A stretch of 64,000 bases of DNA from Chinchilla lanigera (GCF_000276665.1 NW_004955466.1:11273567-11337566), one strand, 5' to 3'. Positions 37,564 through 49,940 are shown, numbered from the stretch's first letter. The notes: generated by a model from the sequence alone, not told the origin. Numbers and translations are program-made.

Positions 37564-37569
37564 AATAAA
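37564..37569 (+). promoter_or_regulatory. NAA30: Candidate distal NAA30 poly(A) signal AATAAA
   Basis: Last AATAAA before the MIR at 37.8 kb. It would give a 3' UTR of about 5.85 kb. The downstream GT-rich element is weaker than at 34856. Confidence 0.4.
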
Positions 37570-37774
37570 ATTTGTTAAGTCCACCAAATATTAACTAGGA
37601 AAATGTAAACTGATTTCAGATTTGTCTTTGAGCAGTTCTACTTGGTAACTTATAATTCGTAAGTGAAGTACGTCAAATTTATGTGAGTGTTGTGTTTGAG
37701 TTTTTAATGGGATAATTTTTTTTCTTCTCATTAGGTGGATAATGAACACTCAATGTTTATTTTCATCTTGATGA

Positions 37775-37905
37775 TGCAGGACAAGTTTCTTAACCTCTCT
37801 GAGCTTTTAGTGAGAACTACCTGTTAAGTTTGTTGTAAAGTCATATTTATGTGAATACCTTAATGCTTAGCCTAGTATATAGTAAATAACAAATAGTGTA
37901 ATTTA
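37775..37905 (+). repeat. MIR SINE
   Basis: gacaagtttcttaacctctc ... taatgcttagcctagtatat agtaaat: sense MIR 3' part. Probably marks the end of NAA30 transcribed sequence. Confidence 0.65.
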
Positions 37906-38865
37906 GTATAATTGTGTATTTTGCTATTGAGTTTTGTAGCACCATTTAAATGGCAGAAGTAGTCAGATATTAGATATTGTGAAAGCAGCCGAGATTGTAG
38001 CAAGTGAAGAAAAAAACTTTGCATATCTGTTGCAGAGAATTTAAAAACAGAGGAATATAATGAACTATCTGTGCACTTCTCAACTAGACGCAGCACCAGG
38101 ACCGGTCAGGCCCAATCCTCAGTGTGATTTTAAAACAAGTATCAGATTATATCGTTCATAAATATTTTGATACTTACCTCAAGTGGTAAAGTTTCAATTT
38201 TAGAAAAAGTACAATATTATTTAACAGTGGTCCTGTGATCAGTCAGTGTTTTACTTCTTAAAAGACTTAATAGTAACATGGAAATACATTATAAACATTA
38301 ATATAAGAAAGGTTGCTTTGAAGATTATGAAAGATTTCTCTTTCAAGGACAAATAACTAAGTTTGATGGTACAGACAAATGCTTAGAGTTAGGTGGGAAA
38401 GTAGAGGTAAGGTTTTGAGAGGCTGTGCTTTGCATAGCCCAAGGACTCCGTGTTTTCCTGTGCACATAAACGTTGAGAGAAAAAATGGAGTTAATGAAGT
38501 GATGGACTTGCAAACAGTGACTAAGAAGAGAAAGTGTTGAGTTTTTGAAATTTGATCAGCAAGGCATAACAGGAAATATAACTGGATGAGCAAAAGAGAA
38601 CCAGTAATATACAGTGTGCCCAGAATTCTAGCAGAAGTGATTAAGACTGGGAAGACAGGTGAAAGCCTAAGATGGAACAAAGATAAGGACCACTCATCAG
38701 CAGTGATGACCAGAAAGGGATGGTGGATTCAGGTATGTTTTATTATTGCTTTTTATCTTACCTGGCTGACTCCAGTTGCCAGGAATGCATAAAATTAGGA
38801 GTTGATTTTATGAGAATGTAATACTTCAGTGACACTAAGTGAGAATTGAGTATGAACTACCAAAA

Positions 38866-38998
38866 TAGGGTTCTCAACTAGTGACCGCTTCGTTCCCTTT
38901 TTTATAAGAGCCCCTGAGTGGAGGTGCGGCAGAGCATCCAGATGCTTTTGCACAGCCTGATACTGAGGTGGGAATCGCTGCTCTGACCTGGTGAGAGG
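38866..38998. mobile_element. hAT-like non-autonomous element (MER type)
   Basis: Left end agggttctcaactagtg and right end gtgggaatcgctgctctgac resemble the inverted ends of Charlie-type MER elements. Worn. Confidence 0.45.
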
Positions 38999-40120
38999 AT
39001 TGTTGTAGATGCTGGGATGTGATCCCTTTAGTTTGGGGTAGAGAAACCTACGATTAATGTTCTCTCTCCATTGCTAGGGGGACAATTGAGTAATACACAG
39101 CATGTAGTTAGATTGCTGCCTTCATTTTCAAAAGTACTTTCACTTGTTTTTATTATCTTTACAAAGATCTGTTGAGACAGGTTTTCATTTTGTAAATGAA
39201 CAAACCAATACTCAAAATTGCTTAAATGACACAGAGGTCACACAACAGAGATGTCTCCTCAATCCAAGACTTTCTGAATCTCCTCAATCTGGTTTTCTTT
39301 CCACCACACAGCACTTGATGAAATCCAAAGAGGATTGAGTGAAATACATTTAATTCTGTTGAATGAATTGAGACTTTAGTGAGTCTTAAATTATTTAAAT
39401 GCAGTAGTTTTATTCAGCACAAAATTTAAATTGCTCAGAATGTTTAAAAGACCTAACTTGTAAAAGTCCATTAAAGGATTTAGGATTAAAAAGATTTTCT
39501 TAACATCTGTCTCCCAAGTGATTAGGTCTGTAATAACATTCAAGGAGCCTGGGATTTCTTACTTTTTCAGAATAACTTTCCTTATGTATTATCTTATTCT
39601 GTGAAAATTAAATTAACAAATGATTTATTTACATTTAATTTAAAAATTTCTAAATATTCTGTTTTAGGATGTAATTGACATTTTAAGTAAATTTTTACTT
39701 TACCAAATTTCAAGTAAACCCATAGAACTATTTTTATGAGGGTGGAAAAAAATTCATGTGGGGAAGAAAAAAAAGCCTACCTTGATTATCAGCCAAGTGT
39801 GAAATCTAATTAAGATATGTAATGGTACTTAATGCTGTGCAGTCAGGTCATAGTATCTTGTTTATAGTGGTTTGGTCTATAAAACTGCAAACATCTGTGT
39901 ATGTGAACATTTTTGCTGGTGACAAAATCTTGCTTGCTATGTTGGGTATCGTGTATTAGTAGTAAATGTTAAATGCTAGCTTCAGACAGAATAGGAAGGT
40001 AATGTGCAAAGCCTGTGCCACTCAAGCACTGGACAGGCGAGGGGGTCTCAAGTATAGTGTGAGAATAAAAGTGTCATTTCTGTACTCATAAGAATGAGAC
40101 TATAAATATTTGCCTTTCAG

Positions 40121-40240
40121 GGTAGTGATACGGATTCACTCAAGTACAACTCCATGACAGTAGGATTTGTTCCTCCTGAATATATTCACTGCCCAGAAGA
40201 GTACCTGAAAAAGTAAACTACCAGTTCCATAAAATAAATA
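40121..40240 (+). other. Orphan terminal-exon-like or truncated retrocopy frame of 31 codons
   Basis: A splice-acceptor-like tttgcctttcag at 40109-40120 is followed in phase 0 by GSDTDSLKYNSMTVGF, then VPPEYIHCPEEYLKK and TAA at 40214-40216. AATAAA follows at 40233 and a short A run about 15 nt later. The peptide has protein-like composition (PPEY, CPEEYLKK). I do not recognise the family. It may be the last exon of an unannotated or alternative transcript, since NAA30 exon 3 also ends in phase 0. It may instead be a 5'-truncated retrocopy of a gene with a very short 3' UTR. No upstream partner exon was identified. Confidence 0.35.
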
Positions 40241-40888
40241 TCTTATCACAAAAAAGATGCAGGCTGCTTTTATGGTGCACAATAGAAAGGAGTTGAAGTC
40301 TTCCGAGGTATCAGATAACTAGCAGATAATTACTTGTCTGTATGTCCCTGCAGTCCTCTCTCTTATGTTTTACATAAAACAACAGTATATCTCCTCTGCT
40401 AATGTTCTTTACCTTTATGTCATAAAGTTAGAAATGTAACTGTTATTCACTAAACTGACTTAAGAATCTGCTGTGGCCCAAGCATTTGTGCTGGACACTG
40501 AGGAAAGAGAACCACCTGAGTGGCTTTTGGGGGCTCACGGATACACCTTGAAAAATAGGTAGCTTTTTTTTTTAAGTTTAGCCTTTACCAAGGGGAAAAT
40601 ATACTTGGTGTGCATTTCCATGTGTTTGACTTTTAAATGCAAGGCACTGGACTCCCTTTTGAACAGTTACGTAACTGTGTGAGCCTCGCCTTTTTTGTAA
40701 AGCTCAGGGGCTTAACTACTTAACCATCCATGTGCTTGGTTACTTGGAAAGGATACCTGAGATACAGTCTTAAATCTCTGAGCGTGTCTCCTGGAAAATG
40801 GATCTGTGCCTGAGACAGACAGTGGTAAATCCTGGAGCACAAACACTGGGACCAGAGGAAGTGTTTGCCAGCACCAAAGGAGATGTCT

Positions 40889-40983
40889 TTTTTTTTTTTG
40901 GTTTTTCTCCGGTACCGGGAACCGAACTCACAACCTTGCGCTTGCCAGGCAGACGCTTTGCCACTGAGCTAAATCCCCAGCCC
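40889..40983 (-). repeat. ID SINE, young, with 15-bp target-site duplication
   Basis: ccggtaccgggaaccgaact ... gctaaatccccagcccc. Flanked by ccaaaggagatgtct at 40874-40888 and 40984-40998. Confidence 0.96.
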
Positions 40984-41999
40984 CCAAAGGAGATGTCTTA
41001 AATTTCCACCAGAACATGTCAGACATTGTTCCTCACATCACGGAGGAAAATAGATACTCCTTTCTGGTGCTTTCATATGGTCTGTTGGTCCAAGATAGCA
41101 AAAATCTAAGAAGGAAAAGAAAAAGTGTTAATCGAAGGCCAGTGGGTCCCTGCAGGTTATCTGTATTTGTGGAGCCAGCAGTGGCCAAAATCTAATGAGA
41201 AACTTGGAAACACAAGTGTTCAGAAGTATGGTAATCAGAAATCAGGCAAAATTTGAAAGATTATTAGGACCAGAAGAGAGGTCTTCCTAGGAAAAAGTTT
41301 AAAACAGCAATAAAATAATGCAAATATGACTGTCTTTTCAACATAATTTTCAGACCATAACAATTACAGCATCTCCCTTTAAAATTCTAGAAGCATTGTG
41401 AATGCTAAGGATTTATACATCTGCGTGGTGTGTGTATGTCTGCGTGCACATGGAGGGGCGGGTCGCTAGCACAAACAGCAAAGTGAAGATCTGGAGTGCA
41501 GTCCCCTTTTAGGAATAAAGGCTGTAGTCTTGCCTGCTCGCAGGTAAAGGAGTTTCAGCCAGGAGCCCCCTTTTGGTCAAGGGGAGCTGATTTCCCTAAA
41601 GTTAGGTCCCTTCTCAGAGCAGCCCATACCCAAGGCCTGGTTGACAAAAAGGGGCGCCCTATTGTCAGAGCACTCCATTAGCTGCTGAGCATTCCGTGAC
41701 ATGGCATCTCAGCTCCACTTCCCTCTGTCCAACCCTGCTTCGTAAGATGAAACTTCCTGCACGCTGATCTCGGGCTCTGAGTCTGCTTCCACAGGAGCCC
41801 TGCTTGGAACACAGACTTAGACTGAGCCCCTTTTCATGAGTACGGCCGCCACTAGCCATCTCTGTGTTTCTTCCCACCAAGGATGGAATGGGATGCAGGA
41901 GGGTTTGTGGCAGGAAAACCAGAGCCACTGCCAAAGTAAAGGGTAAGGAGAGGGCAATGAGAGAACTCAGCCCTCTCAAAATTAGTGCAAAATAGTGGG

Positions 42000-42150
42000 G
42001 TCAGATTTGGGTTCAAATCTCTAATTAGGTGAATTAATTGAACACTTTCAATCTCAGTTTTCTCACCTGAAAAATAGGAATGATAGAAGTTACTTCATAT
42101 ACTTGAGACAGTGGTTAAGTAGCAGCCGCTGTGACAGGATGAACTGTTCA
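42000..42150 (+). repeat. MIR SINE
   Basis: gtcagatttgggttcaaatc, then cagttttctcacctgaaaaa taggaatgatag: sense MIR core. Confidence 0.75.
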
Positions 42151-44065
42151 AATTTATCTTCCTCACCATCATCATTAATGCTAGTGTTTTCAGAGCTTGT
42201 GGCATCAACCTGCCCCCCTCACTGAGGTCTGATAATACAAGGGTAGAACCCAAATATAAGAGTACATGAGTCATGGCTGCCACCTGGACTGTGGGGTCTG
42301 CTTGACCCCACCCCTTCTCCTTCAGGTTACCACAGCCAGGCCCCCAAGGTCTACAAGATAATGTTCTGCACTGAGAGAAGTCCTATAAGTGAGAATTTGT
42401 TGCTAGGAGATAAGTCGGGAGAATATAGGTCTACGGACCTTCCATAGCTGTTTCCTGGTGGCCATTTAGGCAAGAGTGGAGATGTAGGGTCTGAAAGGTT
42501 TCTCAAGTAGAGTGAGCAGGTGAGTAACAGTCTGAGCTTTGTGTTTTGAAGTCTATATAGTGGACTGAGGGGCCCATGATGTTTGTTGTGTTAAAAACCA
42601 AGCAGCCTCCTAAAAAATCGGTCCCAGAAGGGTAGAAAAGAGTCACCTGACAAATTTTTTCTGTGAGCCAGAGGTGGAGGGTCAGCTGATTTCAACAGTG
42701 TTACCAGACTTTTCCAAGGATGGGCTTGTGATCCTTAGAGGCAGTTGGAGTGGTGTCCTGTGTGTCATGCCTTCTGTCTCCTGTGTGAAGCATCCATCAG
42801 CTAGGTGATGTTTGCATTCTCTATATGTCATAATTACCACTTCAATTCTTTAACTCTTTTATATTGCCTTCAAAATATTGTAAGACAGGTTCCAGAATGC
42901 TTTGGTATTTACCTCGCTGATGTCTCCTAGCACACGTTGAATGTGTGGGGCACGAATGTTCCATTGTGAAGCGCTCAGACCTACTGCATACCCTTCCTTA
43001 CATGACTTAGTTTAGCTCTGGGGGATTCATGTCCAAGACGGAGAAACGGTGCTCACAAAAATACTGTGTCACCAGAGTGTCCATTTCTTAGGCTGCAGGT
43101 ATGATGGTTTGGTGGCCAGCAGCACTGCCACATAGTGACCATGAAAGGTTCTTATTCCCTACAAGATTGACAAGGGTGGAGGGTAGAAGAAAATGATAGG
43201 TATGCAGGGCATCTGGAAGCACACATGAGACACTGGAAAGTTGCCTGTACTCTTCCAAAGTGTGATTCAGAAGGGTTTGGGGTAGAGTTTACGTTATTGT
43301 GTAAGTAGGTGAACTAAAGCCAACCTGTTTTGCTGGCTATTATGGTGACCCTCTTATCCCTGCTTCTTTCCCATGATGTTATGATATAAACAGCCCCTTC
43401 CACCCCAGTACGTGCTCCCACTTTGCAGTTTCAATGGAAACTATTCAGGGATTCTACTTGACATATTCACAGATTCAACTAAGGAAGAAAGCTTGTGGAT
43501 TAGTCAAAAGTCCTAGTGTGTGAGTGTTGTTAGAATCTGTTTGTCCATTTGTAGGTAATGTAGCAACCAAGCATTGGGGCATAAAATGGCATTACATGAG
43601 CCAGTGTAATGCCCTGGTTTCTATGCTGTTTTGAGAGGAGAGAAGGGATCTTAAAGAGACCTGACAACCCCATGCCCTTCTCCCCACACCCTAGTGCTCA
43701 TCATCCCTGCCCAGCTGAGGAGGGACAGGTCTAGACTTCACAAGTGTGAATTTTTGAGCTGAAGTGATTTCTGACATGCTTCTTGGCCCCCAGTTCCTTT
43801 TTCTCAAATCTGCTATGGTAGGGATCTAGGTTAAAAAATAATACTGCTAACTGCAGAAAAAAAGAAGGAAAATGCAAAAGCTCTGAAAGGAACACATTTA
43901 ACACAAAATATATACAAGTATATAGCTACTTGCAACTTGCTACTGACAGTAACTGACACATAAAAATACAAACATGATTTTCTTTTAAAGTTTTAAGAGT
44001 CAATTGCATGCCTGTAATGAAGTCCCTTGAGCTTACTTGGTCCTGATAGCTTTTTGTGCGAAAAA

Positions 44066-44320
44066 GAAATGAGTGTAGTTCCAGTGGATCCTCCAAGAAA
44101 TGTGCGAGAGAGTATGTCACACCATGATGATTATCCTTTGAGTATTAAAGCAGGTAGATGCTTGAGAGCTCTTGGGACTGAAGTAGAAGCTGGAGATTAT
44201 GATTATTGCTATAAGGTGGAATCTAGTAGTGATGGCAAAATTTTTAGAACTTTTAATGCTACGGACAACCCACTGCAGCACGTGTACCATAGGTTTGCCA
44301 CCATTGGGCTAGAAGGAACC
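44066..44320 (+). other. Open frame of uncertain origin, possibly tied to a hAT end
   Basis: ATG at 44069 (MSVVPVDPPRNVRESM) opens a frame without stops through GRCLRALGTEVEAGDYDY and CYKVESSSDGKIFRTF. It ends in sequence whose complement (CAATGGTGGCAAACCTATGG) looks like a hAT terminal inverted repeat. Beyond that the frame runs into a MIR. I recognise no protein family. It may be chance or an eroded transposon-derived frame. Confidence 0.25.
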
Positions 44321-44334
44321 ACTCTATATGGAGG

Positions 44335-44470
44335 CATAGCACGGCTTTTTTGTGTAGTGGTTAATTACTTGAGGTTGGCCTCAGAAAGCCTGACTCAAAC
44401 CACTTAGTAGCTTTGTGATCCTGGAAAGTCTGATACTCAGAATATCAGTTTTGTTATCTGTAAAATTAAG
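44335..44470 (+). repeat. MIR SINE
   Basis: gtgtagtggttaattacttg ... ccacttagtagctttgtgatcc ... ttgttatctgtaaaatt: sense MIR. It supplies the end of the open frame at 44027-44407. Confidence 0.8.
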
Positions 44471-45182
44471 AATCATCTTGTTCTGGAAATGGAAGTGATT
44501 AAATACGACAGTACAAGTGAAACTGGGAGGAGGCCTGACCAAAGTAAGTAATACCAAATCATTGTTGTTATTCTTAAAGGAAAATATTGCACTTACATTT
44601 TGCAAAATAAAAAAAAGCAGACTTCAGGACAAATGGATGATCTGAACATTGTGCTTCGTGTTTTATTGGTACATGTCTGCAGTACAGAATGATCACATTC
44701 ATTGTGGGGAGTTCGTGTACGTATGTAACACATCTTCATTGTTTTTACATCCCCTTTCCCTCCCCTGCCTTACATCTCCCTACATCTCTTGGTCTGTGAT
44801 GACTTCTAAGACAGATGTTTGGGCAAGATCATACTGTGGGCATGAGGTCATACTGTAGGCATGAGGTTGGCAAAGCCTTTAGCTGGCATGGTTACCCCAC
44901 ATAATGCACCTGCATCTGACAGGAAGGACTGCATTTCTTATTGACGAGCTCTAGGGATACCCTAGCTGATAGCCTTGCGTCACCTGGATTGAGTTACTAA
45001 TGTTCCTTATGGGCTGCTCTTCCCCAAGCTAGACACTTACTACTCACTTATTTATGGAAATTAAATCTTTCCCTTTTTATTTCATATGGTTTTCAGACTT
45101 ACAACTTCTTGATTAAAGCAAATGACTGGAAATATTTTTTAAATTATATTGCCAATTTATGAGGATGGGGTGCATACTTTTT

Positions 45183-45260
45183 AAAACTTTTCTTTTGACA
45201 CATGGTCTCACTATCTAACCCAGGCTGGCCTCAAACTCACAGTGATCCTCCTGCTTCAGT
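45183..45260 (-). repeat. B1 SINE, partial
   Basis: gacacatggtctcactatc ... gatcctcctgcttcag. Confidence 0.8.
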
Positions 45261-45264
45261 AAAA

Positions 45265-46515
45265 AGTTTTAGTTTGAAGTAATTTAAAATTTGTGGAAAA
45301 TCTGTAAACCAGAAAAAAGAGGTACAGAGAACTCCTGTATATCCTGCAACTAGGATTTCTGAATTGCTGACACTTTATCACTTTTTGCCTTATTCTTCTT
45401 AAATATATTCTTTTCTGAACCATTTGAAAGTTATAAACATGATGACCCATGGTCCTTCATACTTCAATGTATATTTCCTAAAATACTCTTACATAACAAT
45501 AGGAAATGAACATTGAACAATACTATCGTCTAATCTATAGACACCAATAAAATATAGTCAGAGGTGTCTCAGAGATGTCCTTGCTAGAATCCAATTTAAG
45601 GTCATGGGCTAACTTTGTCATTTCTTTTCAGTTTCTCTTTTTTTGTTTTGTTTTTTTGTTTGTTTGTTTTTCTCCGGTACCGGGAACCGAACTCACGACC
45701 TTGCGCTTGTCAGGCAGGCGCTTTTGCCGCTGAGCTAAATCCCCAGCCCCTCAGTTTCTCTTAATCCAGAGCAATTCTCCAATTTTTATGACATTGACAC
45801 TGTTTAGAATTTATCTGTAAAATGTTCCTCAGCATTTGTCTGATGTTTATCTCATGATTAGATGAGGATTATACCTTTCTGGCAGGAATACTGCAAAGAG
45901 ATGCTGTGCTCTCTCTGCCTAATATCAAGAGGCAATGTGGTATTCATTTCCTCTATTACCACTCATGCTCACTTCATCACTTGGTTAAGATGATGCCTAC
46001 TCTGATGTAAAGGTGATTATTATTATTACATACATGTTTCTTAATAAGCAATGAATATATATTTTGTGCAGAGATGCTTTGAGATTATGTACATATTCTA
46101 CTCCTGATCAAGTTTTCTCCCATTAGTTTTACCCATTGAAGATTCATGACTGAACCGATTATTACCATCACAGTTGCCAAATGGTGATTTTCTATTTTCT
46201 TCTTTCCTTGTGTATTTATTGTTTGCTATTTTCTTGTAAGGTAGTGCTTTCCTTTTTCCTCCATGTAGTATTCATTTATTTATGTAAATACGAATTCATG
46301 GATTTCTTTCTATTCACGTATTACCATTTCTGTTTTTATTAGTTTCTCCAAGATGATTCCTTTTTCCTTCTGCCACATCCTCCTTATTCTCTGAGCACTT
46401 TAGAGTACAAGATGCCTCATCTGCCATTTCCCCTTCCTGTCCTTAGAATCAGTCATTTCCTTGAAGGGCCCTCGTGCCTCTTACTGGTGAATGTTTTTTA
46501 GAAACCCTGATCCTG
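45265..46515 (+). mobile_element. Old LINE-1-class non-ORF segment, split by an ID
   Basis: Long match to a familiar old mammalian LINE text: ttctgaaccatttgaaag, ttcctaaaatactcttacat, gtctgatgtttatctcatg, tgccaaatggtgattttct and gaatcagtcatttccttg. Interrupted at 45640-45750 by an ID. Non-coding here. Exact subfamily not assigned. Confidence 0.65.
45640..45750 (-). repeat. ID SINE, young, inserted in an old LINE
   Basis: ccggtaccgggaaccgaact ... gctaaatccccagcccc. Flanked by tcagtttctctt at 45628-45639 and 45751-45762. Confidence 0.96.
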
Positions 46516-47429
46516 ATGCTCAGTACTCAGCATTGAGCATTAGCATTGCTCAACAGACCAAGAAATATGTGTATACAGCCATGTACGTATATGTAAATAC
46601 ATATTTGTCTGCTCATTATCCATCTGTGTTAAAAACCAGGAAGTCACACTGATTTCTCCAGTTCCACCCAGCCCCATAGGGGTTATTCTAATCTCTTTTG
46701 CCTATTTGTAACTCACTGCTCAAAACTCTGGTTCTCATTAGCCTCAACAAATTTTCTCAGGTGGCCAGAAGTCCTGTGTGTGACTGGTGTGCTGTCCAAG
46801 CAGGCTGCTTCTTTCCCTGCAGGCCTACTGACTACACTAGCTATACCAGCCAAATTTTTGACCCCATTTAAGGGAAATGGAAGTAGAACAGACAGTGTGT
46901 GTATATATATATATATCTTTTTCTAATTAATCCTGTAGCAGAAGTTACAAAGTTTTTTCTAACTCCAACTCAAAGTTCAAAAGAGACAAGTAAAAAGCCA
47001 GAGGTTCACATTTAGTTGTCATAGATAATGTCTGACTTGGCAAGTGATTGCCTACTGTGGTATTGTTATTGTCAGAGACTGACAGAGTACCTTATTGAAG
47101 CCTTTAAAGTCATCATTTTATTGTGTTACAGACACACCTGCCTATTTTAGTCATCAACCCATTTGCTTGGTTAAGGTGGTAAGAATCTGAAGATCAGATT
47201 TTAAGATCTCTTACTTTGCAATTTAGACTTCTCAGATTGCCTTTTTTTTTTTTTTTTATCATAAGCAACCCTTAGGAATTCAGCATTTCAGTGCACTTAA
47301 ATGTGGTCTTGGTTGGGTGCACTATTTATTGAAGATAGTCCTTGAAGCCTTAGTATGTGGATTGAAACCTTGAGTTTGTTTGACCAGTCTTCAGATTTTT
47401 GTGATCATCAAAACTTGATGGTTACCAGT

Positions 47430-47555
47430 GCAGAGCCCTTGGTCCTCCCCGAGAAACCTGAGTCAGTTGCTCAGGGGAATGTCTACATCTTAATAAGATC
47501 CCCAGGAGTGTCAGGAACAGGTAGCATAAGGCCCACCATGAAAACACTGGTTTAA
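47430..47555 (+). mobile_element. MER5-like hAT non-autonomous element
   Basis: gagaaacctgagtcagttgc, then cttaataagatccccagg and atgaaaacactgg: MER5A-style 3' half. Confidence 0.55.
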
Positions 47556-48059
47556 CAACACTGCTTTAACATGCTTTCATTGAATCCCAGAGGAGTAGGA
47601 AACCTGGGCGATGCAAGGCTGAGTTGGCTATTGGGAGCCATCAAGGCTTTCAAAAGCAAGTAAATCAGTGCCCTTACAGTTTGCTGCCAATGCCTGTACT
47701 TATAGGACAAATATGTCAGCTTATTTATCAACTCCCATGTGTCAAGGCTGTGCTGGTGTTTCTGGAGGAGATGGCACCAAAGCCAGAGCCTGTAACCTCA
47801 GCCCTGCAGCAGGCTGCCTCCCAGATGCACTGATTACCCAGGACTTTAGGCAGGAGAATGATATCTAGGTTTGGCTGGTGAGTGTTCTTACTAAGTAAGA
47901 CTGAGAAACAAGACAGACTGCAAACATGAGCTGCACAATCCCTGATTAAAGTCTTTTTCGTTTCTTTGATGTTCCTTATTGAACAAGGACAGATGACTGG
48001 ATAAATGATGCTCTATGGCAGAAGAAAAGTGAACTGACAGCCAGTATCTATTTAATCGC

Positions 48060-48245
48060 CTGGGTGTCATGCTTTCACAGAGATGGTTACATTCAGTCTT
48101 CATGAATCACCTGGTGGTTAGGTGATGTCATCACATTCCACAGATGAGAGGGTGTGGGAGTGTGTGAAGATTGCGCATGATCACAGAGCTGGGTGCTAAC
48201 TGGCTGTGGAAATCCTTGGTCTTTGTCTTTAAACTCAGTGCTTTT
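48060..48245 (-). repeat. MIR SINE, antisense
   Basis: cacagatgagagggtgtg ... gatcacagagctgggtgc ... taaactcagtgc. Confidence 0.6.
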
Positions 48246-48267
48246 TTAAACATTTTGGTTTTGGGTG

Positions 48268-48352
48268 TTTTTTTTCCGGTACCGAGAATCGAACTCACGA
48301 CCTTGCGCTTGCCAGGCAGGTGCTGTGTCCCTGAGCTAAATCCCCAGCCCCA
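48268..48352 (-). repeat. ID SINE
   Basis: ccggtaccgagaatcgaact ... gctaaatccccagcccc. Flanked by copies of taaacattttgg at 48247-48258 and 48357-48368. Confidence 0.94.
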
Positions 48353-48849
48353 GCAATAAACATTTTGGACAACATCTTGCATTTTGATTTTGTTTTCCCT
48401 CTCAGGAGCAAGCATGCTATTCAGGAAAGCAGACACTCCACGCATGAAAGGGTGAAGCCAGGCAGACCTGCTTACACTTCAGGTCTCAGCACCAGCAAGA
48501 TCACTGCCTTAGGAGTGTTGTCTTTGCCTCCCCAAGTTGTGTTATTTGCTTTTATAGAAACTGTTCTTCCTTGCATTCGTCTCAGTTGATAACGCTCCTT
48601 TATGTGCCTCTTGGATTAACAAGCATCTTCTTCACTAAATGGTAAAAGCCAAGGGAGAAGGGGATACATCTGGCTCTGCTCCCTGTTCTTCGCCCTTTGC
48701 ACAGTGCCTAATATGTCAGAATGTGCTGAAAAAAGAATGACAAGAGGGATTTTTTAAAATGCAGAAAGAAAATAGTGCCAAATTTTGCCTCAAAAAGGTA
48801 GAGTGGAATCCTGGGGGAAAAGCCCAAAGAAAACATACCCTGGTTTCTG

Positions 48850-49030
48850 TTCATTTGCTTTTCATTTCTTTCCTTTTCCCCTTCCGTGTTCTCTTTACAC
48901 CTCTCCTTTCTGTGCCTCAACTCCCTCCTTGCCTCCTGTCCTCTCTCTCTCTCTCCCTCTTCCTGTCCTTCCTTATTTCTTTTTCTCTCTTTCCAGTAAA
49001 AGTTGGCCTCCCCTGCTCCCCTCTTCTATT
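48850..49030 (+). repeat. Pyrimidine-rich tract
   Basis: About 180 nt of C/T-dominated sequence with a CTCTCTCTCT run near 48940. Overlapping open frames here are low-complexity artefacts. Confidence 0.8.
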
Positions 49031-49269
49031 TTCCCATACTTCTAAAAGAAATCTCGCCTTTCTTACTATTTTTCCCCATAGAAACTCTATTGCCTCAGTA
49101 AATAAAAGTTACAAATGACTCCACACTGAAATGGAGAGATAGAAGTCCCTCCTTTGAAGGGCATGGTTCATGCTTCTCCAAAACCTGCATCAAAGCTGCT
49201 CTACCCAAGTCTCCTAGGAGCTCTATACTTGTAATTATCATGCCTCACTTTTGTCTGATTCTTTAAAAA

Positions 49270-49835
49270 ATTCTTGCACAGTTTTATTTACTTATGAAAC
49301 CTTTTGTTAGAAAATTTCCTAACTAAAGAGGAGAAAAGAGTGTCGTGGGCTTGTTTGTGCTCATCACCCAGTTTTAATCATTAGTAGTATGTTGCTGAGC
49401 TCATCTGATGTTTGCTCTTCCATTGTCCTTGTTGGTCATGACATAGAAGTTATTTAAAACATATACCAAAGTCATGTCATTTTACCTACAAATAGTTCAG
49501 TCACTAACTCAAGAAATTTACAGAACATAGCCCTAATCCATTATAACTTTTAATAATAATTCTTCAGTATAATTATAATATTAGATACAATCCCTGCTAT
49601 GCATAAATCTCCCCCATTGTCTAGTGATTGTCCTAAAATTGATTTGCTTAGGTTAGGGTCAAACAAGGGCCACACATTGAAATACTTCCCAAGTCTTTTA
49701 ATCCGTAACTATTCTTTCCCCTCCCACTTAAAAATGTTATTTATTAATTGCATAAACTGGATCATTTATCTCACATAATATTCCATATTCTAAATTAGGC
49801 TGATTCCCCCCAGTTGTGCTTTTCATTTAAAACAG
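49270..49835 (+). mobile_element. Old LINE-1-class segment, same family as 45265-46515
   Basis: Familiar blocks such as ctcatcacccagttttaatc, catagccctaatccatt and caaacaagggccacacattg. Diverged. Confidence 0.5.
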
Positions 49836-49844
49836 TTTAACTTG

Positions 49845-49940
49845 GGGGCTGGGGATTTAGCTCAGTGGCACGGCGCCTGCCTGGCAAACATGAGGTCGAG
49901 AGTTCGATTCCTGGTACCGGAAAAACAAACAAAAAAAAGA
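49845..49940 (+). repeat. ID SINE with target-site duplication
   Basis: ggggctggggatttagctc ... gattcctggtaccggaaaaa. Flanks cagtttaacttg and aagtttaacttg. Confidence 0.94.

Larger units (their letters stand above)
31733..37590 (+). other. NAA30: Probable NAA30 3' UTR
   Basis: AT-rich sequence following the stop codon, without rodent SINEs. Canonical AATAAA signals occur at 32416, 33312, 33342, 34856 and 37564, and ATTAAA at 31912. The 34856 signal is followed within about 25 nt by a GT-rich stretch and looks strong. The 37564 signal is the last one before a MIR element. Alternative poly(A) use is likely. The full extent is inferred rather than seen. Confidence 0.5.
41000..45180. other. Intergenic region between NAA30 and CCDC198, unique part
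   Basis: Largely non-repetitive sequence apart from two MIRs. No splice-supported frame was recognised. Short open frames lack protein-like context, apart from the uncertain one at 44066. Confidence 0.5.
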
